This document shows, in pieces, positions 25,179-33,961 of a stretch of DNA of 64,000 nt. Made by a program: the position numbers and the translations under genes. Source of the stretch: CAXNKH01 sp049296795. Lineage in GTDB: Bacteria > Pseudomonadota > Gammaproteobacteria > Burkholderiales > Burkholderiaceae_C. The stretch spans positions 1-64,000 of the forward strand of contig JBAQTC010000006.1 in assembly GCA_049296795.1 (NCBI GenBank), written 5' to 3'. Positions within the stretch are counted from its first letter, which is position 1, and the number at the start of each line of letters is the position of its first letter. Under the pieces are notes generated by a model that was not told the DNA's origin, made no database searches, and saw only the letters and a program-made list of their open reading frames with translations.

Positions 25179-25967
25179 TTTAATTTATGCAGCCTCAACC
25201 TCAACGGTATCCGCTCGGCGACCAGCAAAGGCCTGTTAGCCTGGCTTGAACGCAGCCAGCTCGATTGTATTTGCGTCCAGGAAATCAAAGCGCAGGCCGC
25301 CGATATCGAAGGGCGTTTCGAACAACTCGCCGGTCTGCCAGGTTATTTCCATTTTGCCGAGAAAAAAGGCTACTCCGGGGTCGGCATTTACACCCAACAC
25401 GAGCCCAGCGAAGTCATCGTCGGCCTGGGCAACTCCGAATTTGACGCCGAGGGGCGCTATCTTGAGCTGCGTTTTGACCGCGCAGGTATTAAAAAATCCA
25501 TCATCAGCTGCTATTTTCCCAGTGGCTCGTCGGGCGAAGAGCGGCAACAGGCCAAGTTCCGATTTTTAGCCGCTATCTATCCGCATCTCACACATCTCAA
25601 GCAAACGCGTGAGTTCATCCTGTGCGGCGACGTGAACATCGCGCATCAGGAAATCGACTTGAAAAACTGGAAGAGTAACCAGAAAAATTCAGGCTTTCTG
25701 CCCGAAGAACGCGCCTGGATGACGCGACTACTTTCTGAAGCCGGTCTGGTCGATGTCTATCGCCAATTGCAACCCACAGCCACAGACGCCGCCTACACTT
25801 GGTGGAGCAACCGGGGGCAGGCCTACGCCAACAACGTGGGCTGGCGCCTGGACTACCACTTGTCCACTCCAGCTTGGGCCGCTTCGGCCCGCACCTCGGC
25901 CATTTACAAAACCGAAAAGTTCTCGGACCACGCACCGATCACGATCGGGTATGACGTGGCGCTTTGA
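25176..25967 (+). CDS. xth: Exodeoxyribonuclease III / AP endonuclease
   Basis: 263-residue EEP-fold nuclease for base-excision repair (3'-5' exonuclease and AP endonuclease). Motifs: LNLNGIRSA near the start, CVQEIKAQ (metal Glu), GYSGVGIYT, ILCGDVNIAHQEID, WWSNRGQAYANNVGWRLDY and the final KFSDHAPITI His. TTG at 25176 is preferred since GGAGA lies 5 nt upstream; ATG at 25164 has no such site. Divergent from pyrE with zero spacing. Confidence 0.93.
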   Translation: MFNLCSLNLNGIRSATSKGLLAWLERSQLDCICVQEIKAQAADIEGRFEQLAGLPGYFHFAEKKGYSGVGIYTQHEPSEVIVGLGNSEFDAEGRYLELRFDRAGIKKSIISCYFPSGSSGEERQQAKFRFLAAIYPHLTHLKQTREFILCGDVNIAHQEIDLKNWKSNQKNSGFLPEERAWMTRLLSEAGLVDVYRQLQPTATDAAYTWWSNRGQAYANNVGWRLDYHLSTPAWAASARTSAIYKTEKFSDHAPITIGYDVAL

Positions 25968-25972
25968 GCTTG

Positions 25973-26680
25973 CTAAATCCCGTGGCTTTGCAACACGACC
26001 ACCCCTTTGGGCGTGTTCAGGCTTGCGCTTAGATTGGCCGGCCCGGCCTCCACGGCGATGCCGCCAAGGCCTATGGCCGCGTAAGCCGCTTGCAGCTTGT
26101 CCGCCGAGGGATGGGTAACGGCCAAGCTTTGCAATGTCACGCCGGAACGCGGCAGACTGTTTCTGGGATGCAGCCGCAAAGGCTCCTCCGTATTGGGTTT
26201 GCCCCATTGAATCAAGCTAGGCAGCGCGCCGTTAAACAAACGCTGGCCATCTTCGCGCACGGTAATTTGCCATTGCAACAAACCCCGGCGCGAGTGACGG
26301 TTGGCGTGGACCACGGGGCCACGCTCAATTCCCTGCATCTTCAAAGCAATGCGGGCTGACTCCATATCGTCGATGCTGGCAACAAAATGCACTAGCCTGG
26401 GCTCCTTGGTGATTGCGGCTGCTAGCGCAGCATCGTCCAGGTCAAACCAGCGGCTGCTCCGTTCAGGGACCGGTTTTTTCGCCGCCGGATTGATCGCAAT
26501 GATTTCCAAATAAGCCAGCGGGTGGCTGGGTGTGGCAATTTTGAATAAGCGGTTGTGCGTACCAAATTGCAGATGCTCTCCGCCCGGCCCCGGCGTGATC
26601 CCGAACGTTGCCTCGCACCACTGGACCCCGAGTTCCAGAGTTGACGCTGCGACAACCAGATGATCAATTTGCGATTTCAT
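25973..26680 (-). CDS. Glyoxalase-like VOC-domain protein
   Basis: 235 residues. It starts KSQIDHLVVAASTLELGVQW and continues with FGTHNRLFKIA and YLEIIAINP, matching the glyoxalase-like (VOC superfamily, PF13468-like) layout with two betaalphabetabetabeta-type halves. A second half ends PKGVVVLQSHGI. Substrate unknown; no neighbouring pathway genes. Tail-to-tail with xth at 5 nt. Confidence 0.8.
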   Translation of the reverse strand: MKSQIDHLVVAASTLELGVQWCEATFGITPGPGGEHLQFGTHNRLFKIATPSHPLAYLEIIAINPAAKKPVPERSSRWFDLDDAALAAAITKEPRLVHFVASIDDMESARIALKMQGIERGPVVHANRHSRRGLLQWQITVREDGQRLFNGALPSLIQWGKPNTEEPLRLHPRNSLPRSGVTLQSLAVTHPSADKLQAAYAAIGLGGIAVEAGPANLSASLNTPKGVVVLQSHGI

Positions 26681-26716
26681 GGCCCAACCATAACACCGCC
26701 ACGCCCCTATCCCGCG

Positions 26717-29380
26717 CTATTGCAGCGCGTAGAGCGCCGCTTTCGCGATCGAGGCCGCATCGACTTCAAAAAGCGCGCGCAAGGCGGTTCGGGTGTCGCT
26801 GCGACCAAAACCGTCGGTTCCGAGCGTGAGGTAATTCCGCCCTGGCGGCAGGTAGGCCCGGATCGTCTCGGGAACTGCCCGTACATAGTCGCTGGCGGCG
26901 ATGATAGGGCCACGCGAACCCTGCAGTTGCTGGGTCACAAAGGGCTTCGCCTCGCCTTGTCCATGACGTGCTTGCCGCTCGCACAGCGTGCCGTCACGCG
27001 CCAGCTCACTCCAGCTGGTGACGCTAAAGACCTGGCTGGCCACGCCTTGTTCTGCCAGCAGCGCGGCCGCCTTGAGCACTTCGGTCAGGATGGCGCCGGA
27101 CCCCAACAGGGTCACCTGCTTGGCGTTGGTTTTCTGGCTGTCTTTGGTTTGCTGCGGCTGGAAACTTTTAAATTGATAGCAACCACGAATCACCTGCTGC
27201 TCGACCCCGTCTGGCAAATCGGGATGCGCGTAGTTCTCGTTCATTAAAGTGATGTAGTAAAACAAGTCGCGCTGCTCGAGCACCATGTCGCGAATACCCT
27301 GATCGATAATGACGGCCAGCTCGCCGGCGAACGCCGGGTCGTAAGCTTTGCAGTTGGGGATGGTTGAGGCCCAAAGTTGGCTGGTGCCGTCTTGGTGCTG
27401 CAAGCCTTCTCCGCTCAGTGTTGTGCGCCCCGACGTGGCACCCAACAGAAAACCACGGGGTCGCTGGTCAGCAGCGGCCCAGATCTGGTCACCAACCCGC
27501 TGAAAACCAAACATGGAGTAGTAGATATAGAACGGCAACATGGCCAGACCATGCACGCTGTAAGCGGTGGCGGCAGCGGTCCAGCTGGCGATGGCACCTG
27601 CTTCGCTGATGCCTTCTTCCAGGATCTGTCCATCCATCGCTTCGCGGTAGCTCAAGACCGATCCGATGTCTTCGGGCGCATAGCGCTGGCCAACGCTGGA
27701 GTAAATGCCGACCTGCTTGAACAAATTGGCCATGCCAAAAGTGCGTGCTTCGTCAGCCACGATGGGGACGATACGCGGGCCCAACTCGGTGTGTTTGAGC
27801 AGGTTGCCCAACATGCGAACGAACGCCATGGTGGTGCTCATTTCCTTGCCGTCGGCCTTCAACGCGAATCCGGCGTAGCTCGCAACGGCAGGCGGTGTGA
27901 TTTTTTCGCAAGTCGTTTCACGCTTGGGCAGGTAACCGCCGAGCTGTTCGCGTTGGCGCTGCAGATAACGCATTTCTGCACTGTCAGGTTCGGGCTTGTA
28001 AAAACTTACGCTGGTGGCCTGCTCGTCGCTCAGAGGTAAATTAAAACGATTCCGAAATTCCAGCAAGGCTGCGTCGTCGAGCTTTTTTTGCGAGTGGGTG
28101 GTCATCTTGCCCTGGCCGGCAGCGCCCATGCCATAACCTTTTTTGGTGTGCGCCAGAATCACCGTGGGCTGGCCTTTGTGCTTTGCCGCCGCTGCGTAAG
28201 CCGCATGTACTTTGACGATGTCGTGGCCACCTCGCTTGAGCCGGTCGATCTGCTCGTCGCTCATGCCTTGGGCCAATCGCGCCAGATCGGGGTTCTGACC
28301 AAAGAAATGCTCGCGGTTGTAGCGTCCATCACTGGCCGCAAAAGTCTGCATTTGACCATCGACCGTGTTGGCAAAAGCCGCTCGCAAAGCGCCGCTGCTA
28401 TCGCGCGCAAACAGGCCATCCCAATCGCTGCCCCAGATCAGCTTGATCACATTCCAACCGGCACCCGCGAACAGTTTTTCCAACTCGTCAATGATGCGGC
28501 CATTGCCGCGCACCGGGCCGTCGAGCCGTTGCAAATTGCAATTGACGACCCACACCAGGTTATCCAAGCCTTCGCGCGCTGCCAGGGTCAACGCGCTCAT
28601 GCTTTCGGGCTCATCCATCTCGCCATCGCCAAACACGCCCCAGACTTTGCGCCCAGCACAGTCTTGCAATTGGCGGTGACTCAGATAGCGCATGAAGCGC
28701 GCTTGGTAAATCGAGCTGATCGGACCGATTCCCATGGAGCCGGTGGGGAACTGCCAGAAGTCGGGCATCAGGTAAGGATGGGGGTAGCTTGGCAAGCCCT
28801 GTGCCCCATTGCGTTCGGCCCGCAATTCCTGGCGGTAATGCAGTAAATCGTTCTCGCTCAAGCGCCCTTCCAAATAGGCCCGGGCATAAACGCCGGGTGC
28901 GCTGTGCGGCTGGAAGAAAACCAAATCCCCACCATGTTGCCGTCCGGGCTGTTGGTTGCGAGCTTGGAAAAAATGGTTGAAACCGACTTCAAACAAGTCT
29001 GCCGCACTGGCATAACTGGCAATGTGACCGCCCAGGTCGCCATAGGCCTGATTGGCGCGCACCACCATGGCCAAAGCATTCCAGCGCATCAGCGAAGCCA
29101 GCCGCTCTTCGATCGCCAAGTCGCCCGGAAACGAGGGCTGCTGATCCACCGCGATGGTGTTGACATAAGGCGTGTTGAGTTCGGGCATCCAGCCGGTTCC
29201 CAGCGTGCGTGCCTGCTCAGCCAAAGCGTCCAAAATCCAGCGTGCCCGCGCCGGGCCGTTGGCCGCGACCAGCGCAGCAAAAGCATCACGCCATTCGCGT
29301 GTTTCCTGTGGATCGGCGTCGTCTGCCATCCGCGCTGCGGATTCAGGGAAAGAAAGTTCGGTTGTTGTTGCGCGGTTCAT
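26717..29380 (-). CDS. aceE: 2-oxoacid (pyruvate) dehydrogenase E1, homodimeric type
   Basis: 887-residue thiamine-diphosphate E1 of the AceE type. Landmarks: YGDLGGHIASYASAADL, LMPDFWQFPTGSMGIGP, VFGDGEMDEPES (ThDP motif GDGxMDE), ILAHTKKGYGMG, EDIGSVLSYREAMDGQ, YIYYSMFGFQR. Neither aceF nor lpd is nearby, and an Lrp/AsnC regulator is divergent 84 nt away. This resembles the mdeB-mdeR arrangement of Pseudomonas, where MdeB is a 2-oxobutyrate dehydrogenase E1, so 2-oxobutyrate is an alternative substrate. mdeA is not present. The main aceE of the cell may be elsewhere. Confidence 0.9.
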   Translation of the reverse strand: MNRATTTELSFPESAARMADDADPQETREWRDAFAALVAANGPARARWILDALAEQARTLGTGWMPELNTPYVNTIAVDQQPSFPGDLAIEERLASLMRWNALAMVVRANQAYGDLGGHIASYASAADLFEVGFNHFFQARNQQPGRQHGGDLVFFQPHSAPGVYARAYLEGRLSENDLLHYRQELRAERNGAQGLPSYPHPYLMPDFWQFPTGSMGIGPISSIYQARFMRYLSHRQLQDCAGRKVWGVFGDGEMDEPESMSALTLAAREGLDNLVWVVNCNLQRLDGPVRGNGRIIDELEKLFAGAGWNVIKLIWGSDWDGLFARDSSGALRAAFANTVDGQMQTFAASDGRYNREHFFGQNPDLARLAQGMSDEQIDRLKRGGHDIVKVHAAYAAAAKHKGQPTVILAHTKKGYGMGAAGQGKMTTHSQKKLDDAALLEFRNRFNLPLSDEQATSVSFYKPEPDSAEMRYLQRQREQLGGYLPKRETTCEKITPPAVASYAGFALKADGKEMSTTMAFVRMLGNLLKHTELGPRIVPIVADEARTFGMANLFKQVGIYSSVGQRYAPEDIGSVLSYREAMDGQILEEGISEAGAIASWTAAATAYSVHGLAMLPFYIYYSMFGFQRVGDQIWAAADQRPRGFLLGATSGRTTLSGEGLQHQDGTSQLWASTIPNCKAYDPAFAGELAVIIDQGIRDMVLEQRDLFYYITLMNENYAHPDLPDGVEQQVIRGCYQFKSFQPQQTKDSQKTNAKQVTLLGSGAILTEVLKAAALLAEQGVASQVFSVTSWSELARDGTLCERQARHGQGEAKPFVTQQLQGSRGPIIAASDYVRAVPETIRAYLPPGRNYLTLGTDGFGRSDTRTALRALFEVDAASIAKAALYALQ

Positions 29381-29464
29381 GGCCCCTACTGTATTGAATT
29401 GACCGCCCTATTGCCTGCCGTAATACCTCTTGTTTCGATGATTTACAGCATAAAATGCGGCCGA
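29381..29464. promoter_or_regulatory. aceE/Lrp divergent control region
   Basis: 84-nt AT-richer gap between a 2-oxoacid dehydrogenase E1 gene and an Lrp-type regulator. A TAAAAT -10-like hexamer in CATAAAATGC lies about 10 nt before the regulator ATG, so its leader would be very short. Lrp-family autoregulation from such a gap is common; operator sequence not assigned. Confidence 0.4.
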
Positions 29465-29944
29465 ATGAATCCCTTAAGAAATATTGACGTTATAGATTTG
29501 CGAATTCTGGATGAATTGCAGCGCGATGGCGCGCTGAGCAATGTCGAATTGGCGCGTCGGGTTCACCTCTCTGCGTCGCCCTGCTTGGCCCGGGTTAAAG
29601 CCTTGCAGGCCAGTGGCGTGATCAAGCGCTATGTGGCGCTGGTCAGTGCGACCCATCTTGGCTTGGGATTGACGGTGTTTATTTCGATCAGCCTGAAGTC
29701 GCAAAGCAAGGAGGCCTTGGCCGAGTTCGAACGCTGCATCCAAGACCACGACGAAGTGATGGAGTGCTACTTGATGACGGGCGATTCGGACTACCTGATT
29801 CGTGTCGCTGTGGCCGACATGGCGGCGTTGGAAAAATTCATCTTGGAACAGCTCACGCCCATTCCAGGCATTGAAAAAATTCGCTCCAGCTTTGCCCTGA
29901 AGCAGGTGCGCTATAAAACCGCTTTGCCGCTGGGGCTTGGTTGA
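29465..29944 (+). CDS. Lrp/AsnC-family transcription regulator
   Basis: 159 residues with an N-terminal winged helix-turn-helix (VIDLRILDELQRDG ... SNVELARRVHLSASPCLARVKALQ) and a C-terminal RAM ligand domain (FERCIQDHDEVMECYLMTGDSDYLIRV, in parts). Such proteins sense amino acids as octamers. Divergent orientation to the aceE-type gene suggests it regulates that gene. ATG at 29465 is selected on family length; an ATG 27 nt upstream is in frame but not better supported. Confidence 0.9.
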   Translation: MNPLRNIDVIDLRILDELQRDGALSNVELARRVHLSASPCLARVKALQASGVIKRYVALVSATHLGLGLTVFISISLKSQSKEALAEFERCIQDHDEVMECYLMTGDSDYLIRVAVADMAALEKFILEQLTPIPGIEKIRSSFALKQVRYKTALPLGLG

Positions 29945-30440
29945 GCTTGGGCTGGAACGGATACCTCAGCACCGGCCGTGCCCACACCAGGGCGTACTTA
30001 AGTTTGAATTCCCCTGTGCTGTCGCTGATGAGACCGGGGCGAATAACTCCGCGGCTGTCCCCCGCCCTGCGGGCTCCGCCTTAATGCCGCTGCGCCATTC
30101 ACCCCAATCTCATCCTCAAAAATTGTCTGTGGCTTGGAGAATCCATGAAGTCAGGCTTTTCGGACTTCTTTTTGCCGCGCCAAGACTGTAGTACAGGCCG
30201 GTGGTGCGGGTGTCCGGGCGCAGGCCCGATTCGCGGTTGCTACACAGCTTGTGCGCCTGACACGGTGTTAAAGCAGCAATGCAGGATTTAATATGCAGCC
30301 GCCCGCGAGCCTGGGCTGGAGAACGGGCACCCAATCCACCGGCCTTGCCAACACCTGCGCACGCGAAGGGATTAGTTAAACCATGCCCGTTATACTTTTT
30401 CTCTTCATCGATTCACCTGACCCAAGCCCGGATACCCCCC
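29945..30440. other. 496-bp gap with no recognised gene
   Basis: No coding frame here resembles a known protein; an 84-codon plus-strand frame (29937-30191) has no recognisable motif. The right part has a TATACT -10-like hexamer at 30391-30396, 45 nt ahead of the dehydratase gene, without a good -35. I see no tRNA, riboswitch or insertion sequence. It may be decayed coding sequence. Confidence 0.4.
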
Positions 30441-32192
30441 ATGACCAACGACACACCAACACCAAAGCGCAAAAAACCTGAAGATCTTCGATCATTTCGC
30501 TGGTATGGCGTGAAAGACATGCGCTCTTTCGGCCACCGCTCCCGCACCGCCCAAATGGGTTACCACCGCAGCGATTACGCAGGCAAACCAGTGATTGCCA
30601 TCATTAACACCTGGAGCGACATCAACCCTTGCCACAGCCATTTCAAGCAGCGGGTCGAAGAAGTCAAGCGTGGCATCTGGCAGGCCGGCGGTTTTCCGGT
30701 GGAGATGCCGGCGATCTCACTGTCTGAGCCGATGCAAAAACCCACTACCATGCTGTATCGCAACTTGCTGGCGATGGAGACCGAGGAGTTGCTGCGCTCT
30801 TATCCGGCTGATGGCTGCGTGCTGATGGGTGGCTGCGACAAAACCACGCCAGCGCTGGTGATGGGTGCTTTGGCCATGAACCTGCCGACCATATTTGTTC
30901 CGGCCGGCCCGATGTTGCGCGGTGATTACAAAGGCAAGTTTCTGGGCAGCGGTTCCGACACCTGGAAATACTGGGCTGAGTTGCGTGCCGGCAACATCAA
31001 CGAGGACGACTGGCAAGAAGTCGAGGACGGTATTGCACGCTCACCAGGCCACTGCATGACCATGGGAACCGCCAGCACCATGACCAGCGCGGTTGAAGTG
31101 CTGGGCTTTACCCTGCCCGGCGCTGCGTCGATTCCTGCGCCCGATTCGCGCCACGCCCAAATGGCCACGCTCACGGGCAAGGAAATTGTCGACATGGTGT
31201 GGCTCGATCGCAAGCCGCTGGATTTCTTGAGTGCCGCCTCTTTTGACAACGCAGTCACCACGGTGCTAGGTCTGGGCGGCTCGACCAACTCCATCGTGCA
31301 CCTGGTGGCGATGGCCAAACGCGCTGGCATTGCACTCAATATCGACCGTTTCGATGCGCTGGCCCGCAAGACGCCGGTACTGGCCAATTTGCGGCCTTCC
31401 GGCGCTTTCTTGATGGAAGATTTTTATTACGCCGGCGGTCTGCGCGGTTTGCTGACCCAACTCGGTGACCTGATTGATGGCAGCACGCTGCAATGCAACG
31501 GCCTGACCTTGGCGCAAAACATAGCCGATGCCAAGGTCTACAACGACGATGTGATCCGTCCCTTTAGCAATCCGCTGGTCGCCAAAGATGGGCTGGCGGT
31601 GTTACGTGGCAACTTGGCACCCGACGGCGCCGTGATCAAGCCAGCAGCGATGGAAAAGCGCTTTTACCAACACCAGGGCCGGGCCGTGGTGTTCAAAGAC
31701 TACAACGACATGAACGCGCGAATTGACGATCCAGCGCTCGATGTTGACGCCGACAGCGTGATTGTTTTGCAAAGTGCGGGGCCGCAAGGGGCGCCGGGCA
31801 TGCCCGAATGGGGTCAGCTGCCGATTCCGCAGAAACTGCTCAAACAAGGGGTGCGCGACATGTTGCGGATTTCCGATGCGCGCATGAGCGGCACCAGTTA
31901 TGGCGCTTGCGTGCTACACGTCACCCCCGAGTCGCATGTGGGCGGACCGTTGGCGCTGGTGCGCGACGGCGATCTGATCCGCCTTGACATTGAGACCCGC
32001 AAACTCGACCTGGTGATCAGCGATGAGGAATTTGCCCTGCGCCGCGCGGCCTGGCAAGCACCACCGCCCAAATACACCCGCGGTTACGGCGTGCTTTACC
32101 TCAAGCACATTCAGCAGGCCGACCAGGGCTGCGACTTCGATTTTCTCGAACCCGACAAAATACAGACCGACGGCGAACCCGAAATTCATTAA
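30441..32192 (+). CDS. IlvD/Edd-family sugar-acid dehydratase
   Basis: 583-residue iron-sulfur dehydratase. Cluster cysteines are visible in DINPCHSHF, MGGCDKTTPALVMG and SPGHCMTMGTASTM. The N-terminus KKPEDLRSFRWYGVKDMRSF and the tail PPKYTRGYGVLYLKHI are typical of L-arabonate / D-xylonate dehydratases rather than true IlvD, so the substrate is probably an aldonic acid that becomes a 2-keto-3-deoxy acid. First gene of a three-gene operon with an RraA-like aldolase and a 2-hydroxyacid dehydrogenase. The upstream in-frame extension to 30279 is rejected as non-homologous. Confidence 0.88.
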   Translation: MTNDTPTPKRKKPEDLRSFRWYGVKDMRSFGHRSRTAQMGYHRSDYAGKPVIAIINTWSDINPCHSHFKQRVEEVKRGIWQAGGFPVEMPAISLSEPMQKPTTMLYRNLLAMETEELLRSYPADGCVLMGGCDKTTPALVMGALAMNLPTIFVPAGPMLRGDYKGKFLGSGSDTWKYWAELRAGNINEDDWQEVEDGIARSPGHCMTMGTASTMTSAVEVLGFTLPGAASIPAPDSRHAQMATLTGKEIVDMVWLDRKPLDFLSAASFDNAVTTVLGLGGSTNSIVHLVAMAKRAGIALNIDRFDALARKTPVLANLRPSGAFLMEDFYYAGGLRGLLTQLGDLIDGSTLQCNGLTLAQNIADAKVYNDDVIRPFSNPLVAKDGLAVLRGNLAPDGAVIKPAAMEKRFYQHQGRAVVFKDYNDMNARIDDPALDVDADSVIVLQSAGPQGAPGMPEWGQLPIPQKLLKQGVRDMLRISDARMSGTSYGACVLHVTPESHVGGPLALVRDGDLIRLDIETRKLDLVISDEEFALRRAAWQAPPPKYTRGYGVLYLKHIQQADQGCDFDFLEPDKIQTDGEPEIH

Positions 32193-32215
32193 TTCCCAGC
32201 CCAGCTCAATCCCAT

Positions 32216-32935
32216 ATGACCACCATGAATCCAGAAACCCTGGCCCGACTCCAACACATCAGCGTCGCCACCCTGTGCACGCAACTGTTCAAGCGCGGCT
32301 TTCGTAACGTCTACATCCAGGGTGTTGCCCGCTTGACCGACCCTTCGGGCGGCAACCTGGTGGGTCCGGCCTTCACCATGCGCAGCATTCCGGCGCGCGA
32401 AGACCTCGATCAGCTCAGTGCATTCGACAACCCCGACCACCCGCAACGCAAAGCGATTGAATCGGTGCCGCCGGGCCATGTGCTGGTGCTCGATTGCCGC
32501 GGCGAAACGCGGGTGGCCTCGGGCGGTCAGATTCTCACCACGCGTCTCAAAGTACGCGGCGCTGCCGGCCTGGTGTCAGATGGCCCGGTGCGCGACAGCG
32601 GGCCGATTTCCGAAATGGATTTCCCGGTTTACTGTGCAGGTGGCAGCGCGCCCTTGAATTTGATTCAACACCACGCAATCGACCTCAATGTGCCCATCGG
32701 CTGTGGCGGCGTGGCGGTCTATCCAGGCGACATCATCGTGGGTGACGAAGAAGGCGTTGCCGTGATCCCGCAGCATCTGGTTGACGAAGTGGCACGCGAT
32801 GCAGCCGAGCAGGAAGTGATGGAAATGTTCCTGCTGGAACGAGTACAGGCCGGCGCTATTTTGCGTGGCACATACCCGCCCAACGCCGAGACCAAAGCTG
32901 CTTTCGCTGTTTGGTGCCAAGAAAGAAATCTTTAA
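32216..32935 (+). CDS. RraA-like / HMG-CHA-type aldolase family protein
   Basis: 239 residues in the RraA fold. Glycine-rich core VGPAFTMR, VLVLDCRG, and the DGPVRDSGPI motif with the Arg-Asp pair used by class II pyruvate aldolases of this fold. Position right after a sugar-acid dehydratase (24-nt gap) favours an aldolase or related lyase over the RNase E regulator role. Which 2-keto acid is cleaved is unknown. Confidence 0.82.
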   Translation: MTTMNPETLARLQHISVATLCTQLFKRGFRNVYIQGVARLTDPSGGNLVGPAFTMRSIPAREDLDQLSAFDNPDHPQRKAIESVPPGHVLVLDCRGETRVASGGQILTTRLKVRGAAGLVSDGPVRDSGPISEMDFPVYCAGGSAPLNLIQHHAIDLNVPIGCGGVAVYPGDIIVGDEEGVAVIPQHLVDEVARDAAEQEVMEMFLLERVQAGAILRGTYPPNAETKAAFAVWCQERNL

Positions 32936-33008
32936 TGCTTTGCCCGATCGCCCCAACATTGGGCGACTGATTGACCCTATCCCCGACCCCTTAAACAACT
33001 ATCTCACC

Positions 33009-33947
33009 ATGACTTTGCGAATTCTCCAAAACGGCCGCTTGCTGCCTTCGATTGAAACCACGCTGGCCCAAGATTTTGATCTGCATCCTCTTTGGCAAGA
33101 GGCCGACCCCAAAGCTTACCTGGCTGCGCACGGCCATGAATTCGTCGGCCTGGTCACATCGGCCCGTTTTGGTGCCGACACCCAGTTGATCGAGTCTCTG
33201 CCCAATCTCAAAGTGATTTCCAGCTTCGGCGTTGGCTATGAAACCATTGATGTCGATGCCGCCAAAAAGCGCGGGATTCCGATTGGCTACACCCCGGATG
33301 TGCTCAACGACTGCGTGGCTGATCTGGCCTGGGGCGGCTTGATCGATGTGGCACGCGGCATGACAGCGTCTGATCGCTTTTTGCGCCGGGGCGACTGGCT
33401 CAAAGGTCAATTCCGCCTCACTACTCGGGTCAGCGGCAAGCGCCTGGGCGTACTGGGACTGGGCCGCATCGGGCGTGACATCGCCAAGCGCGGCCTGGGT
33501 TTTGACATGGAAGTGCGCTATCACAACCGCAAACCGGTAACCGACACAAGCTACGCTTACGTTGCCAATGCCATTGAGCTGGCGCGTTGGGCCGATTTTT
33601 TGGTGGTAGCCACGGCCGGCGGGCCACAAACTCGTCATCTGGTATCGGCTGAAGTGCTCGATGCCTTGGGCCCCCAGGGTTATTTGATCAATATTTCGCG
33701 CGGCAGCGTGATTGACGAACAGGCTTTGAGCACCGCCCTGGCTCAGCACCGAATCGCCGGCGCCGCACTCGACGTTTACGAAAAAGAGCCGGTAGTTCCC
33801 GAGGCCTTGTTAGCCTTGGACAACGTGGTTTTGTTGCCCCATATTTCAAGTGCCACCCATGAAACCCGCCAAGCCATGGGCGACTTGACGGTGGCCAACC
33901 TGAAAAGCTTTTTCGAATCCGGCACCCTGCTCACACCGATTCCTTAG
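33009..33947 (+). CDS. D-2-hydroxyacid dehydrogenase (glyoxylate/hydroxypyruvate reductase-like)
   Basis: 312-residue NAD(P)-dependent D-2-hydroxyacid dehydrogenase. Nucleotide motif GVLGLGRIGRDIAKR; catalytic Arg in INISRGSVID, Glu in ALDVYEKEP and His in LLPHISSATHE. Third gene of the dehydratase/RraA operon, 73 nt downstream. It could reduce glyoxylate, hydroxypyruvate or a ketoacid released by the aldolase. The frame from 32865 overlaps the previous gene and is rejected. Confidence 0.9.
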   Translation: MTLRILQNGRLLPSIETTLAQDFDLHPLWQEADPKAYLAAHGHEFVGLVTSARFGADTQLIESLPNLKVISSFGVGYETIDVDAAKKRGIPIGYTPDVLNDCVADLAWGGLIDVARGMTASDRFLRRGDWLKGQFRLTTRVSGKRLGVLGLGRIGRDIAKRGLGFDMEVRYHNRKPVTDTSYAYVANAIELARWADFLVVATAGGPQTRHLVSAEVLDALGPQGYLINISRGSVIDEQALSTALAQHRIAGAALDVYEKEPVVPEALLALDNVVLLPHISSATHETRQAMGDLTVANLKSFFESGTLLTPIP

Positions 33948-33961
33948 GCCGCTTTCTGAGC

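Noticed and set aside
30115..30300. Possible cobalamin riboswitch or tRNA ahead of the dehydratase gene
   Set aside because: No B12-box (GCCACTG-type) or T-arm consensus can be found; only scattered GC-rich repeats.
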